Source of the DNA: Actinoplanes palleronii
GTDB lineage: Bacteria; Actinomycetota; Actinomycetes; Mycobacteriales; Micromonosporaceae
DNA: 64,000 nucleotides
Reading direction: 5' to 3'
NCBI RefSeq assembly: GCF_016862315.1
Contig: NZ_BOMS01000005.1
Span: 1-64,000, forward strand
Part shown: piece after piece, positions 7,487-15,407 of the stretch
How the letters are laid out: each line of letters begins with the position of its first letter
Numbering within the stretch: position 1 is the first letter of the stretch
Program-made: the position numbers and the translations under genes
Notes under the pieces: generated by a model
What the model was told of the DNA's origin: nothing
The model's input: the letters and a program-made list of their open reading frames with translations, nothing else
The model's database searches: none

Positions 7487-9432
7487 GCACCCGACCTCAG
7501 CCATCGCTCATCCGCCGCCTGCTCCGCGGTCTGGCGATCGTCCCGGCCGTCGCGGCGGTCCTCGCCGCGAACCGGCCGATCGTGGTCTTCGCGGCGGACC
7601 GGTACCACCAGTTCAGCATCGACCGGCCGGCCTACAAACGGGCCTTCGGCCACTGGTCGGTGCTGCCGGTCCCGGACGGTTTCGCGATCAACGCGATCCA
7701 CGCCGCGCTGCTCAGCACCGGCAAGGTCCTGATCATCGCGGGCTCCGGGAACAACCGGAAGAACTTCGAGGCGGGCTCGTTCACGACCGTCCTCTGGGAC
7801 CCGGCCGCCGACACGTTCTCGCTGATCCCGACGCCGACCGACATGTTCTGCTCCGGGCACACGTTCCTGCCCGACGGCAAACTGCTGGTGGCCGGCGGCA
7901 CCAAGTCCTACGAGGTGCTCCCGGCCGACATCAAGCACGCCGCCGGTGTCATGAAGCTCAAGAACGAGTCGCCGGACCACGGCGCGCGGATCTTCAAGCA
8001 GGGCACCCGGCTGGTGGGCCCGGACGGCCGGCAGTACGCGCTGCGCGCCGACGTCACGGTCCCGCCCGCGATGAAGATGCAGCACCACGGGCAGACCATG
8101 GTGCACGCCGGCGAGGCCGAGATGTGGGCCGACGCGCTCGCACCCGGCGACGCGGGAGTGGTCACCGAGCCCACCCAGTACAAGATCGTCGGCCTGACCG
8201 GAACGGATCAGAAGAACCTCTACGGCGTAGCCGACGCGATCACCCGGGAGAAACAGGAGTACGGCGGCGACAACACCTCCTACGAGTTCGACCCCCGCAC
8301 CGAGCAATACGTCCGCACCGGCGACCTCACCGACCACCGCTGGTACCCGACCCTGGCCCCGCTGCCCGGCGGCAACGTCCTCGCCGTCTCCGGCCTGGAC
8401 CGGTTCGGCCGGATGCTTCCCGGCCGCAACGAGGTCTACTACGCGCGTCAGCACCGCTGGTCCGCCGCGCCCAAGCTGACCCGGGTCTTCCCCACCTATC
8501 CGGCCCTGTTCCTGACCCGCGACGAGCGGCTCTTCTTCTCCGGCTCGAACGCCGGGTACGGCTCGGCCACCGTGGGCCGCACCCCCGGCCTGTGGGACCT
8601 GCGCACCAACGACTTCCGGCCGGTGCCCGGGCTGCGCGACGCCACGATGACCGAGACCAGCGCGTCGGTGCTGCTGCCACCGGCACAGCGCCAGCGCGTG
8701 ATGATCATGGGTGGTGGCGCGGTCGGCGACTCGCCCGACTCCACCGCGCGGACCGCGATCGCCGACCTGAGCGCCCGCAACCCGGTCTACCGCGCCGGGC
8801 CGGACCTCCCGCACCCGACCCGGTACCTGAGCACCGTGGTCCTGCCCGACGACACCGTGCTGACCAGCGGCGGCTCGGCCGGGTACCGCGGCGGGACCTA
8901 CCGCGGGAAGAAGCGCAGCGACCTGCTCACCGCCCAGATCTACGACCCGAACCGCAACGAGTTCCGCACCGCCGCGGCGCCGTCGGTGGGCCGCGACTAC
9001 CACTCCGAGGCGCTGCTGCTGCCGGACGGGCGGGTGGTCACCATGGGCAGCGACCCGATCTACGACCGCACCGGGCGCAACCCGGGCACGTTCGAGCAAC
9101 GGATCGAGATCTACAGCCCGCCGTACCTGTTCCGCGGCGGCCGCCCGGCGATCCACGGCGGGCCGGTGGAGCTGACCCGGGGCGCGGTGGTCTCGTACGG
9201 CACCGCCGACGCCGCCCGGATCCGGACCGTCCGCCTGCTCCGCCCCAGCGCGGTCACCCACGGCACCGACGTCGACCAGCGCTCGGTCGCCCTCCCGTTC
9301 CGCCTCGCCCCCGGCGGCCTCATGGTCCAGATCCCGAGGTCCCGCGGCCTGGTCCCCCCGGGCTGGTACATGCTCTTCGTCGCCGACGACAAGAACATCC
9401 CCTCGACAGCGAGCTGGGTCCATGTCGTCTGA
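7483..9432 (+). CDS. glxA: GlxA-type copper radical oxidase (galactose oxidase-like)
   Basis: 649 residues with an N-terminal signal anchor (about 15-37), then a seven-bladed kelch-type propeller and a C-terminal beta domain. By comparison with galactose oxidase I see the thioether cysteine in DMFCSGHTFLPDG (Cys123), the partner tyrosine in NEVYYARQHRW (Tyr319 or 320), the axial Tyr506 with ligand His507 in GRDYHSEALLLPDG, and the second His ligand in AVTHGTDVDQR (His593). A Trp in DHRWYPTL (287) matches the stacking Trp of Streptomyces GlxA. It would oxidise terminal sugar alcohols of the CslA glycan outside the membrane. A GAGGAC ribosome-binding site lies inside the end of cslA, indicating coupling. 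Confidence 0.93.
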   Translation: MSTRPQPSLIRRLLRGLAIVPAVAAVLAANRPIVVFAADRYHQFSIDRPAYKRAFGHWSVLPVPDGFAINAIHAALLSTGKVLIIAGSGNNRKNFEAGSFTTVLWDPAADTFSLIPTPTDMFCSGHTFLPDGKLLVAGGTKSYEVLPADIKHAAGVMKLKNESPDHGARIFKQGTRLVGPDGRQYALRADVTVPPAMKMQHHGQTMVHAGEAEMWADALAPGDAGVVTEPTQYKIVGLTGTDQKNLYGVADAITREKQEYGGDNTSYEFDPRTEQYVRTGDLTDHRWYPTLAPLPGGNVLAVSGLDRFGRMLPGRNEVYYARQHRWSAAPKLTRVFPTYPALFLTRDERLFFSGSNAGYGSATVGRTPGLWDLRTNDFRPVPGLRDATMTETSASVLLPPAQRQRVMIMGGGAVGDSPDSTARTAIADLSARNPVYRAGPDLPHPTRYLSTVVLPDDTVLTSGGSAGYRGGTYRGKKRSDLLTAQIYDPNRNEFRTAAAPSVGRDYHSEALLLPDGRVVTMGSDPIYDRTGRNPGTFEQRIEIYSPPYLFRGGRPAIHGGPVELTRGAVVSYGTADAARIRTVRLLRPSAVTHGTDVDQRSVALPFRLAPGGLMVQIPRSRGLVPPGWYMLFVADDKNIPSTASWVHVV

Positions 9433-9436
9433 CCGA

Positions 9437-9517
9437 TAAACCCCATATGGTACGTATACCGAGCCCCGTCCGTAGGCTACAAGCCACGTCCCGCCCGTGA
9501 GGCCGACGCGACACCGC
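9437..9517 (+). repeat. dispersed element, copy A (core)
   Basis: About 80 bp, starting TAAACCCCATATGGTACG and running through CGTAGGCTACAAGCC and CGCCCGTGAGGCC to GACACCGC. Homologous cores, roughly 80 percent identical by eye, occur at 24824-24906 (minus) and 47047-47128 (plus). Here it begins 4 bp after the glxA stop. All three copies lie between convergent genes and are followed by long hairpins. Confidence 0.85.
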
Positions 9518-9552
9518 CACCACTCCGGACCGCCCCGCGCCTCCCGCTTCCC

Positions 9553-9672
9553 GGCTGGTCGTGAGGGGTGCCTCCACCCCGGCAACACACCCCGGAGAGC
9601 CAGCCGGGTCCCGCAACCCGGCTGGCTCCCGGGGGTGTCTCGGGCCCTCGGACACACCCCTGAGGACCAGCC
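9553..9672. repeat. two hairpins of copy A of the dispersed element (probable bidirectional terminator)
   Basis: Two related inverted repeats in a row, 9553-9605 and 9620-9672. Each begins GGCTGG and ends CCAGCC, with an internal GGGGTG/CACCCC pairing. They lie in the 262-bp gap between glxA and the convergent GH6 gene and could stop transcription from both sides. Related hairpins occur at 24737-24789 and 47270-47322. Confidence 0.75.
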
Positions 9673-9694
9673 GGGGCCGGGAGCGGGGTCGCGG

Positions 9695-10687
9695 TCAGTT
9701 GGTGGCCAGGGCCAGGGCGTAGTCGGGCCACCACTGGCCGGCTTCCGGGGCGCCCTCGCCGCACGCCCCGTCGGACTCGCCGGGCCGTTTCACCCAGAGG
9801 TACGCGTCGACCCGGTCGTGGCCGGTCTCCCGGGTCGGCGCCGGCCCCAGCGCCCGCCCCGGCGGGTTGCACCAGTGCCCGTCCCCGGAGTCCGCCGTGG
9901 TGGCCGGCCCGTTGCCGTTCCGGCTGGTGTCGATCACGAAGTGCGCGCCGCCGAGCCGGTCCGAGATGGCCGTGCCGTACCCGATGTTCGCGTCGGTGGT
10001 CTCGAAGTTCGCCACGTTCAGGCTGAAGCCGTCGGCCTCGGCGACACCGGCCCGGCGCAGCGCCTCCACCACCCGGTCCACGTCCTTGACCCAGCCCGGG
10101 TTCCCGCCGTCCAGGTACACCCGTACGCCGGGGTCGGCCTTGAACGCCCGGATCGCCTCGCCGAGCAGCGTGTAGCGCTCGTCGGCCGCCGACGCGGAGA
10201 TGCAGCCCTGCAGCACGTGGGTGACCGCGTCCGGCTCCAGCACGACCAGCGCGGACGAGCCGTGCACCGCACCCGCGAGCTGCCCGATCCAGTCCCGGTA
10301 GGCCCCGGCGTCCGGCGCGCCTCCCCCGGAGTGCCCGCCGCAGTCGCGCTGCGGCACGTAGTACGGCACCAGCACCGGGGTCCGCCCGGCTGCCGCGGCC
10401 GAGGCGACCAGGGCCCGGGCCCGCTCGGCGAACCCGGGCGCGGCGTCGGCGAACCACACCGCGGTCGGCGCGTCGGCGATCCGGCGCACCGCCGCGGCGT
10501 CCGCCGACCGGCCCTCCGCGTCCCAGACCTGCACCTGACCGACGGCCGGCCCGGCCGGCTCCACATAGAACTGCTCCACCGGTGACGGGCTGGGGGCCGA
10601 CGGTGGATCATCACCACCGCTGGAATCGGAACACGCCGCGAGGCTCACGCAGATGACAACGGCCAGGACCGCGGAACGAACTCTCAT
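9695..10687 (-). CDS. GH6 family glucanase, lipoprotein (CslZ-like)
   Basis: 330 residues. A lipoprotein signal with lipobox LAAC (Cys19) is followed by a Ser/Pro linker and a GH6 (cellobiohydrolase/endoglucanase) domain: VLVPYYVPQRDCGGHSGGG, the catalytic acid Asp in VVLEPDAV, YLDGGNPGW, NVANFETT, VIDTSRNGNG, WCNPPGRALG and AYLWVKRPGESDG. It would cut beta-1,4-glucan at the outer face of the membrane. It faces glxA tail to tail, and a GH6 gene (cslZ) accompanies cslA-glxA in Streptomyces, so the likely job is trimming the CslA product rather than scavenging cellulose. Confidence 0.9.
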   Translation of the reverse strand: MRVRSAVLAVVICVSLAACSDSSGGDDPPSAPSPSPVEQFYVEPAGPAVGQVQVWDAEGRSADAAAVRRIADAPTAVWFADAAPGFAERARALVASAAAAGRTPVLVPYYVPQRDCGGHSGGGAPDAGAYRDWIGQLAGAVHGSSALVVLEPDAVTHVLQGCISASAADERYTLLGEAIRAFKADPGVRVYLDGGNPGWVKDVDRVVEALRRAGVAEADGFSLNVANFETTDANIGYGTAISDRLGGAHFVIDTSRNGNGPATTADSGDGHWCNPPGRALGPAPTRETGHDRVDAYLWVKRPGESDGACGEGAPEAGQWWPDYALALATN

Positions 10688-10706
10688 ATCCTCTATCCAG
10701 AAACAG

Positions 10707-11438
10707 TCAGCGCACCGACCGGGCCACCTCGCTCGCTTCCTCGAGCGTGGCCAGCCCTTCCAGCCGGTAGGTGACCGACCCGGTCGCCCAGATCAGCGTC
10801 GGCCCGGCGAGCCGGGCGGTCTCGGTCCGGGACACGCCGTCCCGGCCGATGTAGGTCACCGGGTGCGCCGCGGGCAGCCAGACCGCACTGTCGCCGATCT
10901 CCACCCACTGCGCGTCCGGAGCGGTCTTCATGAACACCGGCTCCAGCGTCCCGTCGAACTGGTCGAAACGCACCGTACCGCTCCGATAGACGAGGGAGAC
11001 CACACGCGGCGCACCATCGGGGCCGGGATCGGCGAGAAGCACACGATCGGGCGACCCCAGCACGTCCGGCGCCACGATCGGGAACTTCGCCCGCCGCTTC
11101 GCCTCGGCCAGATCCACGCTCGCCTCGGAGGGCAGCGGGCTCGGCGTGACCGGCAGCGCGCCGGGCGGCCCGTCCCGGCGCAGCTCGACACCGGCCGCGC
11201 GGAGCAGGCCGCCGACCGCGTCGATCACCGCGGCGCGGGCCGGCGACAGGGCCGCCACCGCGAGCACCAGGGCCGCGATCACCGCGGAGAGATAAAAACG
11301 GCCGCGATGACGGCGCGGTGCGGTGCGGGCGAGGCGCTTCCGGACCGCGGTCCGTTGATCAAGGGCTTCCGGTACGGCGTACGAGCGCCCCAACTCGCGC
11401 AACTCCGTGATCAGCTCGTCGAACTCCGGTTCAGGCAC
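10707..11438 (-). CDS. single-pass membrane protein, putative anti-sigma factor (DUF4367-like)
   Basis: 243 residues: a helical cytoplasmic N-terminus (FDELITELRELGRSY), one membrane segment at about 49-66, and an extracytoplasmic domain resembling DUF4367. That domain has the repeating pattern of predicted outer-face sensor domains (LVYRSGTVRFDQFDG, AVWLPAAHPVTYIGRDG). It overlaps the preceding ECF sigma gene by 8 bp, so the two are translationally coupled. The anti-sigma role is inferred from this arrangement. Confidence 0.65.
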   Translation of the reverse strand: MPEPEFDELITELRELGRSYAVPEALDQRTAVRKRLARTAPRRHRGRFYLSAVIAALVLAVAALSPARAAVIDAVGGLLRAAGVELRRDGPPGALPVTPSPLPSEASVDLAEAKRRAKFPIVAPDVLGSPDRVLLADPGPDGAPRVVSLVYRSGTVRFDQFDGTLEPVFMKTAPDAQWVEIGDSAVWLPAAHPVTYIGRDGVSRTETARLAGPTLIWATGSVTYRLEGLATLEEASEVARSVR

Positions 11439-11994
11439 CCGGCACCTCCTTCACCGGCAACCGGTCCCGCAGCCGCCCGAGCGCCCGCGCGGTCCGTGAC
11501 TTCACCGTCCCGCGCGGCAACCCGAGGGTCACCGCGGTCTCCGCCTCGGACATTTCCAGCAGGTACCGGCAGACCAGCACGTCCCGGTCCCGGGCGTCGA
11601 GCGCGCGCAGCTGCGCGAACAGCAGCTGCCGCCGTTCACCGGCCACCGCCGACTCGGCCGGGTCGGGTCCGGTCGGCTCCGGCCCGGCCCGCGCGCCGAC
11701 CCGCTGCAGCAGCCCGTCGCGCCGCCGCCGGGACCGCACCAGGTTGCGCGTCTCGTTCGCCACGATCGCCAGCAGCCACGCCGTGAACCCGGCCTCGCCC
11801 CGGTACCGCCCGAGCTGCCGGTACGCCTTCACGAACGCCTCCTGCACCACGTCGTCCGCGTCCGCGCCGGCCCCGAGCAGCAGGGCCGCCCGGTGCGCGC
11901 GTGCGGTGCAGGCGCCGACCAGCGTCTCGTACGCGTCCAGATCCCCCGCGCGCGCCCGCGCCACCACGGACGCCTCGTCTGCCACCACGTACAT
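11431..11994 (-). CDS. ECF-type RNA polymerase sigma factor
   Basis: 187 residues. Region 2 is at about 12-85 (GADADDVVQEAFVKAYRQL, FTAWLLAIVANETRNLVRSR) and region 4 at about 125-180 (LDARDRDVLVCRYLLEMSEA, LGLPRGTVKSRTARALGRLR). Region 4 is the strong SigE/RpoE-like type. It is the first gene of a two-gene operon with the membrane partner. The start is the ATG at 11994; an in-frame GTG a few codons later is an alternative. The gene is divergent from the lipoprotein gene at 12045, which may be a target, but I see no obvious -35 AAC motif that I would defend. Confidence 0.9.
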   Translation of the reverse strand: MYVVADEASVVARARAGDLDAYETLVGACTARAHRAALLLGAGADADDVVQEAFVKAYRQLGRYRGEAGFTAWLLAIVANETRNLVRSRRRRDGLLQRVGARAGPEPTGPDPAESAVAGERRQLLFAQLRALDARDRDVLVCRYLLEMSEAETAVTLGLPRGTVKSRTARALGRLRDRLPVKEVPGA

Positions 11995-12044
11995 AGGACA
12001 CCACCGATCGGGAACCGGTTCCCGGCGGCCGGTGTCACCGGTAC

Positions 12045-13238
12045 ATGACGACTCGCCGCACGTTCCTCGTCCTGGCCGGCGCCGGGCTCGCCCTGTCCGG
12101 GTGCCGGGAGCCCGCCGCCAAGGCCTCCGCCGTTCCGGACGTCCTGATCGCCGAGACCGGCCGGGGCCTGGTCCGCCTGTCGCCGGGCGGTGCGCAAAAG
12201 TACGGCCCCGCCGCGGTGCTCAGCAGCGACGGGACCCGCCTGTCCGTCGTACGGGAAAATGTCCTGTCGGAGATCGTGATCGGAAGCGGCGAGGTGACCC
12301 GGACCACCGCCCTCGCCGCCGGCTGGCTCCCCCGGGTGGTGTCGCCGGACGGCCGGGCGCACGCGCTGGCACACACCGGGGCGCTGGTGATCCCGCGGCG
12401 CCGCAGCCGCACCGCGCTGCTGACCGTGATCGACGGGCGCACCCGCGAGTACGACCTGCCCGGCGTGGTCGAGCCGGACGCCTTCACCGCCGACCGGACC
12501 GGCCTGTTCGTGCTGGACTGGCTGCCCGCCACCGCCCCCGACCACTACCGGGTACGGCTGCTCGACCTCAACTCCGGCCGGGTGCAGCCGCTGCAGACCC
12601 GAGCCAAGGTGCCGGTGCCGGGCGGGGCCGAGGAGCAGATGCGCGGCGAGGGCCGCCAGGCCGTGTTGTCCGAGAACGGTCAGCTGCTGCTCACCCTCTA
12701 CACCCACCAGCCCGGCCATCAGCACACCCGCGACCTGCTCTCCGGGCGGCCCGGCAACGCGCACGCGTTCGTGCACGTGCTGCACCTGTCCGAGCACTGG
12801 GCCTACTGCCTGGACCTGCCGCACCCGTTCGGCGAGGGGCCGCCGGCCGGGCACGCCCTGGCCGCGGACGCCACCGGGCTGGCCGTGGTCGACGCGACGA
12901 GCGGGCAGTTGGCCTACGCGAACCTGGAGACGCTGCAGATCGACCGGACCGCGCCGGCCCGGCTCCCGTCCGGTGCGACCGCGGCCCTGCTGCTGACCGG
13001 CGACCGGCGCACCCTGGCCGGGGCGAACGACCAGGTCAGCGTGCTGGATCGGGACAGCGGCGCGGTCCGCGGGAGCTGGCCGGTCCCGGCGCCGCTGTCC
13101 GGCCTGGGCCTCAGCGGCGACGGCGCCCGGGTGTACGCCGGCACGCCCGGCGCGGTGACCTGGCTCGACGCGGCGACCGGCGAGGCGACCGGCCGCGTCG
13201 AGGTGGCCGGGCTGACCGCGCTGCGCCACGTGGCCTGA
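12045..13238 (+). CDS. Tat-type lipoprotein with beta-propeller-like repeats
   Basis: 397 residues. The N-terminus TTRRTFLVLAGAGLALSGC combines a twin-arginine motif with a lipobox (LSGC, Cys at about 20), so it is exported and anchored outside the membrane. The body shows repeated strand motifs typical of WD/YVTN propellers (AVLSSDGTRLSVV, RVVSPDGRAHALA, LGLSGDGARVYAG, TWLDAATGEATG). No catalytic residues are recognisable. It sits 50 bp from the divergent sigma operon. A protein-binding or sensor role at the cell surface is possible; function is not known. Confidence 0.7.
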   Translation: MTTRRTFLVLAGAGLALSGCREPAAKASAVPDVLIAETGRGLVRLSPGGAQKYGPAAVLSSDGTRLSVVRENVLSEIVIGSGEVTRTTALAAGWLPRVVSPDGRAHALAHTGALVIPRRRSRTALLTVIDGRTREYDLPGVVEPDAFTADRTGLFVLDWLPATAPDHYRVRLLDLNSGRVQPLQTRAKVPVPGGAEEQMRGEGRQAVLSENGQLLLTLYTHQPGHQHTRDLLSGRPGNAHAFVHVLHLSEHWAYCLDLPHPFGEGPPAGHALAADATGLAVVDATSGQLAYANLETLQIDRTAPARLPSGATAALLLTGDRRTLAGANDQVSVLDRDSGAVRGSWPVPAPLSGLGLSGDGARVYAGTPGAVTWLDAATGEATGRVEVAGLTALRHVA

Positions 13239-13256
13239 CTTCTCCGCTGTCCGCAG

Positions 13257-13331
13257 GCGCGGCTTCTCAGGTCTGCGCGGGGCGCGGCTTCTCAGGTCTG
13301 CGTAGGCGCGGCTTCTCAGGTCTGCGCGGGT
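13257..13331 (+). repeat. three direct repeats of 24-25 bp upstream of the diguanylate cyclase gene
   Basis: GGCTTCTCAGGTCTGCG occurs at 13261, 13286 and 13310, embedded in 24-25 bp units (gcgcGGCTTCTCAGGTCTGCGcgg). The array fills most of the 93-bp gap between the lipoprotein and GGDEF genes and ends at the GTG start of the latter. It may be a slipped-strand expansion or a multi-site regulator-binding region. Confidence 0.8.
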
Positions 13332-14777
13332 GTGGCCGATGGGCCGCACATGCTGCTCCGCTGCTACGCCGTGGTCACCACCCTGCTGGTGGTGACGTAT
13401 CTGGCGTGGCCGTTCGAGCTCCGGCAGTGGCCGTTCCTGCTGGTCACGCTGGGCGCGGTGCTACCGGCCGTGGTGGTGGCGCTGCGCCGGGCGCCGCGTG
13501 GGGCCCGCTCGCCGTGGTGGCTGATGCTGGCCGCGATGACGTTCTTCAACGTCGGCAACCTGATCTGGATCTGGCTGGCCACGGCCGGTCACCGGGCCAG
13601 CGGCGACGGCAGCGTCGCCGAGGTCCTCTACAGCGGTGGCGGGTTGTTCCTGCTGGTCGCGGCGATCGCGCTGGTCCGCCTGCGGGGGCGTGGCGACGTC
13701 GGCGGCATCATCGACTCGGTGATCACCGCGGTCGCGCTCGGCGGGGTGCTCTGGGACGCCGTGCTGCTGCCCGCGCTGAGCACCCAGCACCAGCCGGTCG
13801 GCCGGCAGCTGTCACTGTTCTTCGCGATCATGATGATCAGCGGCACGTTCGGCGCGATGCTGCGGGTCTCGCTCGGCAGTGACCGCTCGGCGTCGGTCTG
13901 GCTGTTCACCGGCGGTGTCGCGCTGACACTGGCCGGCGACGTGGCCTCGGTGCTGGCCGTGGACCCGGCCGGCGTGCGCGCGGACTGGACCAACATGGTC
14001 TACCTGGCCGCGTACGCGGCGCTCGGCTGCGCGGCCGTGCACCCGTCGGTGGGCCGGGTGATCGCCGCCGGGCAGGCGCCGGAGGACGATCTGACCCGTG
14101 GGCGGCTCACGTTCCTGGGCGTGATGCTGGCGCTCACCCCGATGGTCGGCGGCGGCCGGGCGATGTTCGGCCTGAGCACCGACGGGGTGCTGATCGCGTT
14201 CTCGTCGGCGGTCCTGGTACCGCTGGTGATGGTCCGGGTCGCCCGGCTGGCCGCCCAGCGGCGGGCCGCCGAGCAGGCGCTGCACCACCTGGCCACCCGG
14301 GACGGCCTGACCGGCCTGCCGAACCGGGGTGCGTGCCTGGACGCGCTGACCACCGCCCTGGCCCCGGGCACCGCATCCGATGAGCTGACCGTGCTCTTCT
14401 GTGACCTGGACGGCTTCAAACCGGTCAACGACCGGCTCGGGCACGCGGCCGGCGACGAGCTGCTGATCGCGGTCGCCGACCGGCTGCGCGGCTGCGTCCG
14501 GGAGGGTGACCTGGTCAGCCGGTTCGGCGGCGACGAGTTCGTGCTGGTCTGCCACGGTCCGCAGGCCGTCCGGGCGGTGTCCGCGCGGATCGCCGAGATG
14601 ACCGCCGGGCCGTTCCGCGCCGGCGGTGCCGAGGTCCGGATCGGGGTCAGTGTCGGCGCCGCCGAGGCCCGCCCCGGCGACACCACCGACGAGCTGATCC
14701 GCCGCGCCGACCTGGCCATGTACCAGGCCAAGAAGTCGAAGTCGGTCGGCGCGCTCAGCCTGGTCCTGGCGGCCTGA
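13332..14777 (+). CDS. membrane diguanylate cyclase (GGDEF domain)
   Basis: 481 residues from the GTG at 13332, or 475 from an ATG at 13350. About eight to nine membrane helices fill the first 310 residues, an unusually large integral sensor. A GGDEF domain follows at about 320-475. The active motif GGDEF is intact at 399-403, and the inhibitory RxxD site (REGD, 390-393) lies five residues before it, so the enzyme should make cyclic di-GMP from two GTP and be product-inhibited. There is no EAL domain. It is probably monocistronic and converges with the methyltransferase gene, the two stops being adjacent. Cyclic di-GMP controls development in actinomycetes; the signal sensed here is unknown. 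Confidence 0.9.
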   Translation: MADGPHMLLRCYAVVTTLLVVTYLAWPFELRQWPFLLVTLGAVLPAVVVALRRAPRGARSPWWLMLAAMTFFNVGNLIWIWLATAGHRASGDGSVAEVLYSGGGLFLLVAAIALVRLRGRGDVGGIIDSVITAVALGGVLWDAVLLPALSTQHQPVGRQLSLFFAIMMISGTFGAMLRVSLGSDRSASVWLFTGGVALTLAGDVASVLAVDPAGVRADWTNMVYLAAYAALGCAAVHPSVGRVIAAGQAPEDDLTRGRLTFLGVMLALTPMVGGGRAMFGLSTDGVLIAFSSAVLVPLVMVRVARLAAQRRAAEQALHHLATRDGLTGLPNRGACLDALTTALAPGTASDELTVLFCDLDGFKPVNDRLGHAAGDELLIAVADRLRGCVREGDLVSRFGGDEFVLVCHGPQAVRAVSARIAEMTAGPFRAGGAEVRIGVSVGAAEARPGDTTDELIRRADLAMYQAKKSKSVGALSLVLAA

Positions 14778-15407
14778 TCAGGCGGTCTTGCGGAACACGT
14801 CGAGGACGAACCACTCGTCCTCGTGGTGGATGACCCGCTCCAGGTCGGGGCGGGCGGCCATCGCGGCGTGCACGTTGAAGCCGTCGTAACCACCCGGGTT
14901 CTCCCGGTCGCGGAAGTGCGCGGAGACCAGGTCGCCACCGGTCTCCAGGCGCGCGATCGTGCCGTCCAGCATCAGCGCCAGATCCCCGGCGGAGAGGTAG
15001 TAGAGCAGGTCACCGACCACGACCAGGTCGAACGTGCCGTCCGGGAGGTCGGCGGGCAGCAGGGCGCGCTCCACCCGTACGTGCGGAAGACCCGCAGTCG
15101 CGGCACGGGCCTGGACCACCGCCTCGTCGACGCAGTCGACGGCCAGCACCTCGTCGCACCGGGCCGCGAGCATCACGCTGAGCACGCCCACCGCGCAACC
15201 CGGCTCGTAGCAGCGGCGGTAGCGCTCCCGCGGCAGGCTGGCCATCGCGACCGCGTACTTACGCTGGTCACTCCACTTGGTGACGTTGTCCCACGGGTCG
15301 TCCTTGGCCTCGTAGAGCCCGATGAAGTGGTCGAGGGAGAAGGACGTCTCCGGCGGTACGGCGTCACCCTGGGTACGTGTCACCCGCCGATTCTCCCAAG
15401 GTGTCAC
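14778..15407 (-). CDS. SAM-dependent methyltransferase (NodS-like class I)
   Basis: 209 residues. The Rossmann SAM-binding motif I is CYEPGCAVGVLS (about 66-77), with the acidic loop VDCVDEAV and motif post-I/II DLVVVGDLLYYLSAGD. The fold and the N-terminal FSLDHFIGLYEAKDDPWD resemble NodS-type small-molecule N-methyltransferases and the methyltransferases often listed beside PIG-L deacetylases. The substrate is unknown. The GTG start at 15407 overlaps the stop of the upstream surface-protein gene (GTGA), so the two are coupled; an in-frame GTG at 15383 is an alternative. Confidence 0.82.
   Translation of the reverse strand: MTPWENRRVTRTQGDAVPPETSFSLDHFIGLYEAKDDPWDNVTKWSDQRKYAVAMASLPRERYRRCYEPGCAVGVLSVMLAARCDEVLAVDCVDEAVVQARAATAGLPHVRVERALLPADLPDGTFDLVVVGDLLYYLSAGDLALMLDGTIARLETGGDLVSAHFRDRENPGGYDGFNVHAAMAARPDLERVIHHEDEWFVLDVFRKTA

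Noticed and set aside
5738..7504. Long minus-strand open frame opposite cslA
   Set aside because: Composition is typical of an antisense frame (Arg, Gly, Val, His), and the plus strand has all GT2 motifs.
7171..9657. 828-codon minus-strand frame opposite glxA
   Set aside because: Antisense shadow of the copper oxidase; no recognisable motifs.
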